Part shown: positions 46,930 through 58,465 of the stretch, piece by piece
Position numbering within the stretch: the stretch's first letter is position 1
Layout of the letters: each line of letters starts with the position of its first letter
Assembly: GCA_001692895.1 (NCBI GenBank)
Contig: KV748205.1
Coordinates: 2,012,798-2,076,797, forward strand
Source of the DNA: Cenococcum geophilum 1.58
Taxonomy: Eukaryota; Ascomycota; Dothideomycetes; Gloniales; Gloniaceae
Length of the DNA stretch: 64,000 nucleotides
Direction of reading: 5' to 3'
The notes under the pieces: generated by a model
The model's database searches: none
Seen by the model: only the letters and a program-made list of their open reading frames with translations
Told to the model about the DNA's origin: nothing
Made by a program: the position numbers and the translations under genes

Positions 46930-49450
46930 TGCTATTATACCTACTATATAAAATAGCGCTGACTAGCCGCGTAGAGATTAATATTGCTAATAATACTAAA
47001 TTACGCGCTAATATATAGTATATCCTTACCCTTACGCGTAACGCTAGGCCTAAGAATATATCTTTAGCGTATAACCCAAAGTAGAAAGAGTTTAAGGTAA
47101 AAAGGGTATAGTTCCCCCCTCCTATTAAAAGTATTACGTCTTACAGCTAACGTGTTATCCGGCTTTAGGCCTTCTATAAATAGAAGCAGTACTATAATAG
47201 TAATACTATTATAGAGGATAAGCTACTTCTTTTTTTTATTAAGGAGGTTACAGGCCAGCCCTTAAAAGGAAAGAGCCGTAAAGCCGATATTAACGTACCC
47301 TAAAAGGAGACGCGGCTCTTATAGCGGTTAGTTCGCGGTTATATTACTACTTTAATAGACCTCTATTAGATACAGAAAGCTATAAAAATAAACAGCTACC
47401 TGTTTTTGTAGGAGGATAACATTAGGGAGTACCTAAGGACGCTATAGCGGAGGGACGCGTAGTGCGAGAAAGAGCAGTTTGCTGACAAGGGTAGAGATAC
47501 CCTCCTTAACGGCTATACCGAGGACGAGTTTTAAAACGTCTGCCGTAAGCTTTAGGCTAGGGGCGCTGCCTTATTACTAGAGTGCTACTTCCATACGCTT
47601 ATTAATATCCTACTAGGCCACTATATGCTTACCTACGGCGGCAATAGACGCTTTACTAAGATCTTAGATCTATTTACCTTTAAGTTTAAAGGTAAAGGCC
47701 CTACGCGCTATATACCCTTAATATTTACTATATATATAGGTAAGCAGAACCAGTATAGCTGCCTTAAGACTATTAGGGCCCTATGGAACAGGAAGACGCT
47801 CGTTTATATACTTAGTAGGCTAGCTTTTTATCTCCTATACCGCTAGAATCTTAATACGGAGCCGTTTCCAGATTTTAGTAGGTACTTAGTATAGTATAAT
47901 ATACGCCTAATTAAGAGCAGTACGAAAAACTGCGAGGCGGCCCTCTTATATAACTCGTAGCAAGATTAGGTCGTAAAGGCCTTTTAGTATATTAGTATCT
48001 TCTTAGAGAAGAAGATATATATTAGGTGGAGTGCTAGCACTAAGACGGCGGAGCTAAAGGGGGTTAGTGTCACAGCGACTCAGTTAATCGAGGCACGAGC
48101 GCCGTTTAGAACGTATGCAAGCCTGTACAATTGGAATGTCTATGGACCCGGATATCAAGATGAGGAGTAGAAGGTGGAAAAGGACACGTCTATATACATA
48201 TGCCAAGGCTCAAGCGAGCCCCCTGACTAGATCCGTTACGGAGCCGTAACAGTTAGCAAGGACCAGATTTAGCGTACTAGGAGGTGGAACTAAGAGTAAA
48301 TAGTAGGCTATTACTTAAACTCTCTCCCGTAAGAGTTTATAAGGTTAATAGTAGGACACCCCTTATAGATAGGCTGCTTTAAAATCCGCCGTGTGGGTAT
48401 TACGCCGCCTAATATACTGCTATTAATAATATAGCCCGAACTAGATAAATAAAAGGGCCGTTTTAGCCTATAGCTATATTAGATTAATAACCTCGCCGCT
48501 ATAGGGGTTACGAACCTTCTTTTTTACCTCTATAAGGTTATTCTATAGGACTTAGTAGCCCTCTATAAGATATTCCTAAGCTATCTAATATAGAGCTACC
48601 CTATTTTTTAGTATAAGGTATATAAAGCCTTTGTGTGGGAGCTAGAGCCCTACCTATAGAAAGAAAAGGGGAGCCTAAACTAGCTATTAATTCTCTACTA
48701 GGCTATACCACTCCTTACTAACTAACTAAAGGCTCTATATACCGAAAATAAGTAGACAGCTAGTAAGGTTAAGGGCTTATTAGACTATCTAGATAAGTCC
48801 TAGCGGGCCTAGTCCTTATAGCTTTAATTACTAACGTCCAGCGGCCTTATATTTTAACTAGAAGCCCCTTTAGCTATAGCTACGGTAGTAGCAGCGGCAG
48901 CAGCTATATGGCCTTAGGGCCGGTCTACTAACCCCCTGCGTCCGCCTATAGAAGCGGCCCTTTTAGCTCTATCTATTACGGAATCTAGTAGATATACGTC
49001 TACCTAGGCAAGCGCTATAGGCTCTTCTTCCTATATAGCTTTACCGCTACCGCCGCCGCAGCCGCAGCTATAGCTGTAGCTGCAGCTAGAGCTAAGGTCT
49101 AAGTCTCTACCTATATACTATATAAGCCGCGTAGTAAACTCTATATGGGCCCTTTAGCGTAAGTAGACTAAAGGGCTAGAAGGTAACCCCTTTATAGCAG
49201 CGCTGGATTCTAAATAGGGCAGTAAATAGCGGGCTAGTTAGCAGAAGGAGGTCCAATAGTACTCCCTACGGCTTAAGGTTATTAAGGAGATTAAGCGGAT
49301 CACGTAGGCCTAGAAGGTTAGCGAGGAAGTGGCTATATAGTAGGTTAATCTACGGTAGGAGTAGATACAGTGCTTACTAGATTAGCTTTATAAACGGCTT
49401 TAAGCGGGTAAAAAAGCTTTAAAATAGTTATATATATTATCTATATCTAA
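46930..49450 (+). pseudogene. Crypton tyrosine recombinase with GCR1_C-type DNA-binding domain
   Basis: Cryptons are DNA transposons that move by a tyrosine recombinase. The plus-strand frame reads from about 46950 to 49440 with moderate numbers of TAA/TAG. It resembles fungal Crypton proteins: the stretch LLGHYMLTYGGNRR near 47605, the conserved LIKSSTK region near 47910, the H-x-x-R box near 48020 (here degraded to IYIRW), and the Tyr-bearing GYYLNSLP after the solo LTR at about 48305-48330. An Ala/Pro-rich linker (about 48860-49090) precedes a GCR1_C-like domain (about 49120-49400). A solo LTR splits the gene between the H-x-x-R box and the tyrosine. Exact element ends were not found. Confidence 0.75.
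48068..48251. mobile_element. 184-bp solo LTR inside the Crypton gene
   Basis: Starts TGTCACAGCG and ends CCGTAACA, with a perfect target duplication GTTAG (48063-48067 and 48252-48256). Near its right end TTACGG and CCGTAA make a short hairpin. It keeps many CA and TG dinucleotides and so looks hardly touched by RIP. It is not the LTR of any other element in this window. Confidence 0.88.
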
Positions 49451-49870
49451 CTTCTAATAAGATACTAAGGGGTCCTATTATAACCTTCGTCTATAGCCCC
49501 CTAGGGGCTTATTTTAGTGCGATATAAGTTTAATGGGGTGCTTTGGGGTGCTTGTATAATGGCGGCGCGCAACTTAAAACGCGAATATCTCTATTAACCT
49601 ATGGCCGATTCTTACCATTCTAGTGCGAGTAGAAAGCGCTCAGCAGGCTCTACGCATAGCGCTCGATAGGTATTAAGAGCGCGGTGTCGCTGGCGATTAA
49701 AAATCGACTATGGATATGGGGTAATATTCACAGTAGCTGAACGCACGGGCCTCCTTGCCTGCGTAATCGTAACTCAGCCGCTGAATTAGCTATATAAACG
49801 TAACTGTGGACATACTATTATTATCTCTCTTTGTAATAACACCTGGCTAATCCGTAATATTACTAATTAG

Positions 49871-50089
49871 TGTTGATATTACCTAGGGGTACTGTAATTG
49901 CAATATAAGGTAACTGGTTCTTTATTAATTCCTATTCTATCGTCGTCTACTAAAAGAGAAAGAAAGGGGTAGTAAAGGTCGGGCTATCTATCGGGCCGTA
50001 GGCAGTTAGGTAACCTACGCTACGCTATACGGCCCCTACCGCATACGCTCTACGCGTACTATTATTTACAACCTCTACTTATATAGACA
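49871..50089 (-). repeat. Copia-3 right LTR (219 bp)
   Basis: Same length as the left LTR; TGTCGG has become TGTTGA at the start and the differences are transitions. Confidence 0.95.
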
Positions 50090-50197
50090 ATTACCTATAT
50101 ACCTAGCCTATTAATAAGCCTACCGTAGTACTTACTATAAGGTTCTATTATATAATTACTACCTAGTTACGGTATTAAATACAAAAAGTTAAACAAT

Positions 50198-51690
50198 ATA
50201 TTACTAAAAGCAGCCACCACAACGCTATTAACGGCAGTAACTACTTTAAGGTTAAGTAACACCAGTATAGCAAATACTAACTTATAGCAACCTGTAACGG
50301 TTAGACAACTACAAGAAATAGTTAACTAGTTAATAACTAATAATGCAGTATTAGAAGAAAGGATTAATAGAATAGGCGTAGTAAAGGTTAAGTTACCATT
50401 AATTAAGAGATACTTAGGAGAGAGATTAAAGCTTAAAGGATTCCTTACGTAAATGCACTTTAAAGTTACGTAAGAAGGAGCCAAGCTAGTAACACCTATA
50501 GATTAAATAGCGTATATAGGATTGTTCCTAATAGGAAGGGCACTTAAGTGGTTTAAGCCTTACCTTACGGAAATCTAGGCAAATGGAATAACAACTACAA
50601 ACTAAGAGGTACGGTTTATATTCTTAAGCTAAAACGGATTTATAGAACGACTTACGCAAATATTTAGAGACCTAGAGGTGGTAACTATGGCGGAAAAAAA
50701 ACTCTAAAACATTATATAACGAACCTTGGCAATTAAGTATATAACGTAGTTTTAAACACTAGCAATATAAGTTAAGTGGAATAATAAGGCGCTTATAGCA
50801 CAGTATAAACAAAAACTTAAGGCTAAAGTTTAGGATGTAATTATTCTAATAGAAGATACGGAAACCTTACGGGATTTAATAGATTAAGTAATTAAGATTA
50901 ATAATTGGATCTACTAAAGGGAGTAGGCTAAGAGAGGCTAGGATAGAGTTTTATAGTTATATAAGACATAAAATACGCAACAACTAAAGCTAAGTTAGAA
51001 ATTATAGTATAGTGTAAAGCTAATGGACCTAAGTGGTACTAGAGAAGCCTATAAAAGATAAAGTAAGAAAATATAAAAACCTAGAAGTTAAGGATCTAGT
51101 AATTATAGAACTAAGGAATAAAGGCTAAACTAGGGATCTTAATAGCAGAAGACGTTTAGACGGACTCTATAGTAAAGTTAATAGTTTAATAACGGAGCTT
51201 ATATAAATTGCAGAAAATAAGGTTATTTCGTAAGGGATTATAAAGATAGTTAGAGTTACTATATAATAAAGGGAACTAGACCTATAGAAGGTATATATAT
51301 ATAGAGGAATAATAGTATACTGCGAGGAACAAGAGAATATTTAATTAAAAGTTTTGCGTTCTGTTATAATAACGTATACTAAATTTATAAAGACGCTAAG
51401 TATAGTATAAGCTATTAGCTATAGGAGCCAAAATCTATAAAGTATAGAGGAACTAATAAACTAGTTCGCAGATTAGATATTAAAGACGATAAATTTAATA
51501 AAGGTAAAACATTTTATAATAATAAGGCGATAAGGGCAGCTTATTAAAAGTATATAAACCTTAGAGATATTATATAAGAGGTAGAGAATAATTCCACTAT
51601 AGAATAGGGAATATTAGTAGGGATTAAGACCCCACTAAATACAATATCTATCGCTTTATAAAACGCAAGAGAAGTAGGATAGTAAACTAC
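50198..51690 (+). pseudogene. Gypsy-A copy 2 gag
   Basis: Colinear with copy 1 gag. The start codon is now ATA. The CCHC knuckle region lies at about 51210-51250. RIP stops throughout. Confidence 0.7.
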
Positions 51691-52099
51691 TTCGGCACTT
51701 AATAAAGGCAAAAGGCTAAAGGCTTAAGATTCTTAGGACAAGATAAGAGACGACTAAAATTCTTAAAATAAGATAAGGTAAGCTTAAGGACCTATAACAA
51801 ACAATAACTAATAGAGCAGAGCAGCAGCTTAGTTTAAGAATATACGAATAAGCTTAGGATAGAGTTTCCCGCAGGTATAAGACTCTTAAAATAAGATAAG
51901 TAAGATTTAAGACTCTTAAGATAAGATGAGAACACTAAGTAAGCCTAGTTAGACTAAGGCTAAAGCAATGCTTAAGAAAGAAGTAAGCTTAGGATTAAGA
52001 ATCCTATAGAACTAAGACTTTAAGACATAAATAAGGACCATTAACTAGACTAGGGAATCTGTAGTATAAATAGTAACTAGATTAGGAGATAAATATATA

Positions 52100-55000
52100 G
52101 ACCTAAAGGACTTACTAAGGGAACACAGTGTTCGGCCTAAAGATTAAAAAGTTAATACCAAGATTAAGAAGTAAGAAGACTTTAAGGATCCACTTATAAA
52201 ACGCAAAAAAAAACCATAGAGGAGTTTAGGGCAAGAATTACCTTATAGTAAGAATAGAAACTAGATAAGAGATCTAATATATTAGGACGTATAAGGGATA
52301 GAGCACTAGTATAAAAGATTACTAATAGGCCTAGGGCAGGCACACTAAGAGCTAAGTAGCTTATTAAACTAGAAAATAAAGAGGACTTAGAGATCCCTAT
52401 TAGGTTTAAAGAACAATATATAAAAGGTTATTACAATATAGTAATAAGAAGATACTTCCTTATAAATAAGCCGTATACACTCTAGCAGCTATACTAAAGG
52501 TGGTATAGGCAAAGGCACAATAATAAGTAGGAAGACTTTTATATATAGTTAGATAAGAAAGTTATCCAGGACCACCCTATTATGGAAAAGGCAATAAGTT
52601 ATATTAAAGGAGCCTTAATTATAATGTTAAAAGATCTAAAGGAATAATTAGAGGACTAGAGAAGTAAGAGACGCATCTTAGTACCTATAAATAAAGTTAT
52701 AACGTTTAGATCAGTATAAGAGAGGTTTAAACTTAAGGATAAAGATAAGCTAAAAGTTAACCTAAGACACCAAGTATATTATATATTGGCATGGATTATA
52801 TACGTAGATAATATGTATAATATATATAGAGCACTAAAGGATAAAAACGGGAAGTACCTAATAAGGATGCACTGGTTATTAGACGAGGCAAAATACCAAA
52901 ATACTAAGTATATGCATAGTTGGTACCTAGTAGAAGTTTAGAAGTTAGGAGACTTAATACTTTAGCTAAGAAGATTCCTTACAGAAAAATACCTAGACGG
53001 ACAATAGTGGTGGGAATGCCTAGAAAATACGTGTTTATAGTATATTAAAGACAAAAAGCGAACTAAGTATTAGCTAAAGGTAGACTAAGTATAAGCAGGA
53101 TTAAGCAGCTAATAGTTAGGAAAAGTAGAGGCCCACGGGACTAAAGGGAGCTAGTAGTAAAGCCTTAGACCCTTAAAGGAATTTAAGAATAACACCTAAA
53201 TTTATAAGTTAAATAGCAAGATTAGCAGTTTAAGGCATTAATAGATAGTGGAGTAATAAGGAACTATATCTCACTAGTAGCAGTTAAAAGGATAGGTTTA
53301 CCACACAGGAAAAAGGAGCACCCTTACCTATTAGTAACAATTTTAGGAGATTTAATAGCCTATAGAAAAAGTATTATTAATCTTAAAACAGGACCTATTT
53401 AGTTAACCATTAAAGGAAGATAGATTAAGATGTCTTTTAATATATTACTATTAGGGAATAATAAGGTAGTACTAGGAATACCTTAATTACAGAAATATAA
53501 TCTAAGGATTAATTAGGTTACAGGTTAAGTTAATATTAAAAATACTTAACGCCGTAAATTATAATAGCAAGCTAAGTTAGTATAGTACTAAGTTGGAGCG
53601 ATATATAAGGAGACTAAGCGAGGCTTAAATTACATACTAAAGAGATACTATAAGTACGGCAAAAAACTATAGTTACTAGAAAGTAAAAAGCTGTTAGATT
53701 ATATAGTATAGGACTATAAGATAGAATTAGAACTAGGAATAAGTCTAAGGTTTTTTTTAATCTATAAGCTTACCGAAGAAGGTAGAGCACTAAAAGAGTT
53801 TATTTAAAAAAAACCTATAAAAGGGATATATTAGACTATTATAGTTATTAGCGGGTTATCCAGTACTATTCGTACTAAAGAAAAACGGAAAACTTAGGTT
53901 ATGCATTAACTATAGGCAGTTAAATAGCATCACTTAAAAGGATAGGTATCTTTTACCCTTAATTAGCAAAATCTAAGATAGGATAGGCAACGCGTAAATC
54001 TTTATAAAGATAGATCTAAGATAGGTGTCGGGAATAAGGCAAGCGGTCATCACGTGACGCCGCGGCACTAGCGTGGCGAGGAGTCTTAAGCTCCTCGCCC
54101 TCCCTCATTTCAATAAATAAGCTTTATTAACCAACATCACTATAACCTACTCGAGTAGTCGTTATTGGTGAGTCACCCTGCGTGACCAACAATAGGTATA
54201 CCATTAGATTAGAATTAAGGAAGGCAACGAATAAAAGGCAGCCTTTAGGTTAAAGGAAGGACTGTATAAACCATTAGTTATATAATTCGGGCTTATAAAC
54301 GCGCTAGCAACGTTCTAGAAGCGTATTAACAATATATTAGAAGAACACTTAGATGAATTTATTATAGTATACCTTAATAATATTATTATCTACTTAATAA
54401 GTAAGGAAGAGTATAGGGAATACATTAAATAGGTCTTAAAGAGACTATAAGAAGAACAGATACTAGTAGTAATTAAGAAATGCGAGTTCTTTACCAGGAA
54501 AACCAATTTTATTAGATTTATTATTAAACTAGGCTAACTTAGTATAAATCTAAAGAAGATTAAGGCTATAGTAAATTAGCAAAAACTAGAGAACGTTACG
54601 TAGTTAAGATTGTTTTTAGGGTTTTGCAATTACTACAGAAGGTTTATAGCACAGTAGTTAAAGGATATTAAGCCACTTACGTAATTAATAAAGAAAGAAG
54701 AACTATAGGTATAGGGAGAGGAATAATAAAAACTCTTTAAAAAAATTAAAGAATTATTTACCTAGGAGCCAGTTCTTAAGATTTATTAACTAGGATTAGA
54801 AACGGTTATAGAAACAAATATATTAGACTATATACTAGGGGTATATTTTATATAAAAATATCAAAATAGATAGCACCTAGTGGCATACTACAGTCAAAAG
54901 ATAATACTACTAGAATTAAACTATAACATTTATAATAAGGAGTTATTAGGTATAGTTATAGTACTAAAGAAATAAAGAGCATTCTTATAAGGCATAGAGA

Positions 55001-56670
55001 AACTATTTATAGTTAAGATAGATTATAAGAACCTAATAGGATTCCTAATAATAAAGGAACTTAACTAAAGATAGGTTAAATGGGTAGAAATACTTATAGA
55101 ATACCATTTTAAGATTTAGTATACTAAGGGTATAGATAACACGTAAGTAGATACTCTAAGTTATAAAGCTAAACTATAAAATAAAGAAAAGCTATTAGGG
55201 GCTTTACTGCGAAAAGATATAGACGGATTAATTAGGTATAATTATCTAAAAATTATAGCAACTTAAGAGGAACTAGATAAGGTTTATAAGTCACTAGAAA
55301 GCTTTTAGGTATAAAGAATTTTAAAAGCATAGCTAGAAGATCTATAGATAGAAATATATAAAAATAGAGAAGTAAAGTATATCCTAAGAAGTATAGCAAG
55401 GCAATTTATAGAAGACTTCTATAAAGAACTAACCTAAGGATATAATAGAGCTATAGGCTTAGTATTAAGACTCTAAAAAGAGTATATTATTAACGGAATT
55501 TAGGGCTTAGTATAGAAAGTTATAAAAGAATATTTAGATTATTAGAGAAATAAACTAATAAGGCATAAGCTATACGGAGGGCTATAACCTATTAAAATAC
55601 TAGAAAAACTATAGGAGGTTATATTATAGGACTTTATTATAAAGTTATTAAAGTTAAGAGATCTTATTACTAGACAAGATTATGACGTAATTTTAGTAAT
55701 AGTAGACAAGCTTATAAAGTAGGGATACTTTATAGCATATATAGAAGAAATCTTAGCGGAAGATATTACTAAAATCTATATTAAGGAAGTATTCGCAAAA
55801 TATAGAGTATTAAGTAAGATTATATCAGATAGAGATCTAAGATTTATAGTAGCATTTTAGGAGGTATTCTTAGCGGAATAAGGAGTTAGAGCAGCAACTT
55901 TTACTATATATTATCCGCAAACAAACGGCTAAACAGAAAAACTAAATTAGATACTAAAGCAGTATCTAAAATACTATATTAATTACGCATAGAATAATTG
56001 GGTATTGCTATTACCAGTTATATAGTTTGCATATAATATAACACCTTAAGAAGGTATAGGCATATTACTATTTAAGGCGAATTATAGATATGAGCTAAAA
56101 ATATTATTATTACTATAATAAGCGAAGAAAATAAGTAGTATAGCTAAAGAAAGAATAAAGATATTAATAAATCTTTATATAGACCTTATAGAATTAGTAA
56201 AGAAAGTANAGGAGAGAATAAAAAGGTACTATAACGCTAAGAGATCTAAGGAACTAAATCTTAAGGAGGGAGATAAAGTATAGCTACTATATAAAAATTT
56301 TAAGAGTTAACGACTAAGTAAAAAATTAGACTATATTAAACTAGGACCTTTTAAAATTAAGTAAAGGATTTTACTAGTTATATTTAAATTAAACCTACCA
56401 GCTAAAATAAAGATCTACCCTATATAGTATATTATAATACTAGAGCTAATATATAGGAATATTAAGCCACTAGTTTATAAAGCAGACACGTATAAAGAAT
56501 AAGAAGAAGATAAATAGTAAGTTTTAAAGATCGTTAATTATAAAGATATTAACAACGAAACGTAGTATAAGGTAAAGTGGATAGGCTATAATAAGACTAC
56601 CTAGAAACTACTAAAGAACTTAAAGAACGCTATAGAAAAGGTATAGGAGTATTGGAAGAAATTAGGTTAG
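52100..56670 (+). pseudogene. Gypsy-A copy 2 pol
   Basis: Colinear with copy 1: protease from about 53230, RT about 53730-54600, RNase H to about 55190, integrase about 55300-56300, chromodomain about 56500-56660. A solo LTR splits the RT at 54026-54191. One ambiguous base occurs at 56209. Confidence 0.78.
54026..54191 (+). mobile_element. 166-bp solo LTR of the Copia-1 family
   Basis: Starts TGTCGGGAATAAGG and ends GACCAACA, the reverse complement of the Copia-1 LTR, with a perfect target duplication ATAGG (54021-54025 and 54192-54196). It has one CACGTGA unit where Copia-1 has three, which explains its shorter length. It keeps CA/TG dinucleotides and so is far less mutated than the Gypsy-A around it. 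Confidence 0.95.
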
Positions 56671-57063
56671 GCAGTATTAATAAAAAAGGATCGCTAAAAA
56701 ATGCGTTACCTAAGGGGGACCTAAAAAGAGCAGTTGCCAAGCTATTTAGATCTATTTCCTTCTCTATTAAAAGAGAATCCGTTTTTTTATTACTAAGTTC
56801 CTATAAACCCTATTTTATAAGTTTCTACTCCTTAAAACGAACCTTTTTATGTACCTTTTTAAGACGGATTAACTAAGTGGACGCCGCAAGATGAGACTTA
56901 AGGGCCCGTTACTAAGCATTAGCAGCCTCTTATTTAGCATTATAAGAATGGCATAACTTCGCTAAAGTAATAGGCAGTTTATTATTTAGCTGCGTAGTAG
57001 TAGATTAAATATAAAACCCTAAGATAAATTAATTAGGGAACTAGACGACTATTAAGGGTAATA

Positions 57064-57474
57064 AGTTACGTATATTTAGTATTAGAGATAAAGCGAATAT
57101 TACAGGACGAACAAATATTTACTTTAGTGCACTTTAAGTAAAAGGACGGTTGTTATAAAGATAGGTTTACTAAGGTAACGTAAACTAACCCCTTTTTTAA
57201 ATAGCGAGAATACGGAGATGGTATAATCTTATTAAGAGATAATATCGCAGTAATAGTGCGAGTATAACAAGCAGTTAAAGAAGAAGGAATTACTTTAGGT
57301 ATAATAAGCAATAATATTAACTAAATTAATTAGACGGATATTATACCTCTAGTAAACAACTTAAAGATATTTTAAATCTTTAAGGACAAAGATAAAAAGG
57401 AGGGAGATAGTGTTATGGACGCTTTAAGTACAATACTATAACTACTAGGAGAAGAGTTAGAAGAAGCTAGTTAG
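57064..57474 (+). pseudogene. Gypsy-A copy 2 accessory frame downstream of pol
   Basis: Same 137-codon frame as at 40190-40600, ending inside the 3' LTR. Differences from copy 1 are transitions and there is no indel. Confidence 0.5.
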
Positions 57475-57834
57475 TTAATATAAGTATAGTTTAGGATAGA
57501 GCCGATAGAACTCTATAACGAAGAATAGTAGCCAAGGTTATGTGACGTAATTTGTATAATCTATAGGATCTATATAATCCGTAATAGAGTAGATAAAGTA
57601 CGCGTATATTATATATAAGAAGGATTTTATAGAAGTACGGTTGTGTATTTAAGAACCCTTAGTCCCTACCTAGATAGTTCCTTCCTTATAGTAATTCTTA
57701 GAATATAATTAGAGTTAATCTATTAGGCAACTACTCCACTAATTATTATTACGTTGTTAACTTTAATTTGCATTACCTATATACCTAGCCTATTAACGAG
57801 CCCACCGTAGTACTTGCTATAAAGTTCCGTTACA
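57411..57834 (+). repeat. Gypsy-A copy 2 3' LTR (424 bp)
   Basis: Starts TGTTATGGACGC and ends GTTCCGTTACA, keeping the TG...CA ends. Confidence 0.95.
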
Positions 57835-58040
57835 TCTTCTAGACTAAAATAGTATTAGAAACAGGGTTTTATAAACTTAATAGTACTAAAATAAAAGGCA
57901 ATCTATATAGGAATAGGTTGAAACGGTTTCTTATATAAGATCTTAAGAAAATTAGACTAGAAGGCCGTATAAATAAAAGCAACGTAATATAGAAGAGGTC
58001 CCTATAAAAGAGGAGGCACCTAAGGAGGAGGCCGTAGCGT

Positions 58041-58465
58041 AGGTAAAGAAAAGGTAATCTTTAGGAAGAATTTGCTGAGTTCTTGTCTATAAAAGTCCTC
58101 CTACCCTCTTATTTAAGCAACTTAATATAAGGCAGTATTGCTAGGGTATATGGTAGGGAGTAGGTAAGCCGAGCATGAGTTACATAGGGAGTTGATAGAA
58201 GAGGACGATATGGTAAAGAGTAGGCAATAGCCTCGTACGGAGAGACAAACCGATGAGGAGGGAAGGGCTGCAAGCCTAAGGTGCTTATAAGGAGGTGCCA
58301 AGGGCTAGCCGAAGGCTAGCCTTGGCGACCCCTAAGAGCCCCTAGGCGATGCAGCCGAGTAAGGGACCAAAAGTACCCTTACACTTAATTACTACTACTT
58401 ATTAAAAGAGTTCCTTTAAGCTTCTTAAAAGACAAATAGCTAGTTTTCTACTATACCGGTATAGC
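58041..58465. other. Less mutated spacer, possible LTR of Gypsy-B
   Basis: It directly follows the Gypsy-B C-terminal fragment. A stretch from TGAGTTCTTG (58076) to CCCTTACA (58383) has TG...CA ends and a TATAAAAG box near its start, and could be a 3' LTR of about 308 bp. No partner copy or target duplication is in the window. A strong hairpin (13-bp stem with one bulged G, loop GAA) lies at about 58297-58326. Confidence 0.35.

Larger units (their letters stand above)
44803..50089 (-). mobile_element. Copia-3: gag-only LTR retrotransposon (TR-GAG-like), with a Crypton inside
   Basis: 219-bp LTRs with TG...CA ends and a perfect target duplication ATTAC (44798-44802 and 50090-50094). As in Copia-1 and -2, ACTGG follows the left LTR and CTAATTAG precedes the right one, so I take the sense as minus. 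The only coding region of its own that I can find is a gag at 46380-45450. No protease, integrase or RT was seen. The remaining interior (about 46900-49450) is a plus-strand Crypton gene. Without the Crypton the element would be about 2-2.5 kb. Confidence 0.75.
44437..50152 (+). repeat. Gypsy-A copy 2 5' LTR, split by Copia-3
   Basis: The LTR is in two parts, 44437-44802 (TGTTACGGACGC...) and 50095-50152 (...GTTCTATTATA), with Copia-3 and its duplicated ATTAC between. The two parts add up to 424 bp, exactly the length of the 3' LTR. Confidence 0.95.
44437..57834 (+). mobile_element. Gypsy-A copy 2: complete Ty3/Gypsy with chromodomain
   Basis: 13,398 bp. After removing Copia-3 from its 5' LTR and the solo LTR from its pol, about 7.9 kb remains, matching copy 1. 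Both LTRs are then 424 bp. Gag starts near 50198, where the ATG has become ATA. RIP stops are as dense as in copy 1. Confidence 0.92.
43668..58040 (+). mobile_element. Gypsy-B copy 2: integrase fragment split by Gypsy-A copy 2
   Basis: The left part (43668-44436) matches Gypsy-B copy 1 from the end of the integrase zinc region to the C-terminal region. The right part (57835-58040) matches the last 200 bp of copy 1. Gypsy-A copy 2 sits between them. The flanks CCTTT (44432-44436) and TCTTC (57835-57839) are probably one target duplication changed by C-to-T mutations. Upstream pol, gag and a proven LTR are missing. Confidence 0.75.

Noticed and set aside
47625..47846. 73-residue frame as a small gene
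   Set aside because: It is a stop-free window of the Crypton recombinase frame, which continues on both sides.
56652..56876. 74-residue frame
   Set aside because: Lies in the 3' part of Gypsy-A copy 2 after the chromodomain; in copy 1 the same frame has stops (for example at 39973-39980), and no domain is visible.
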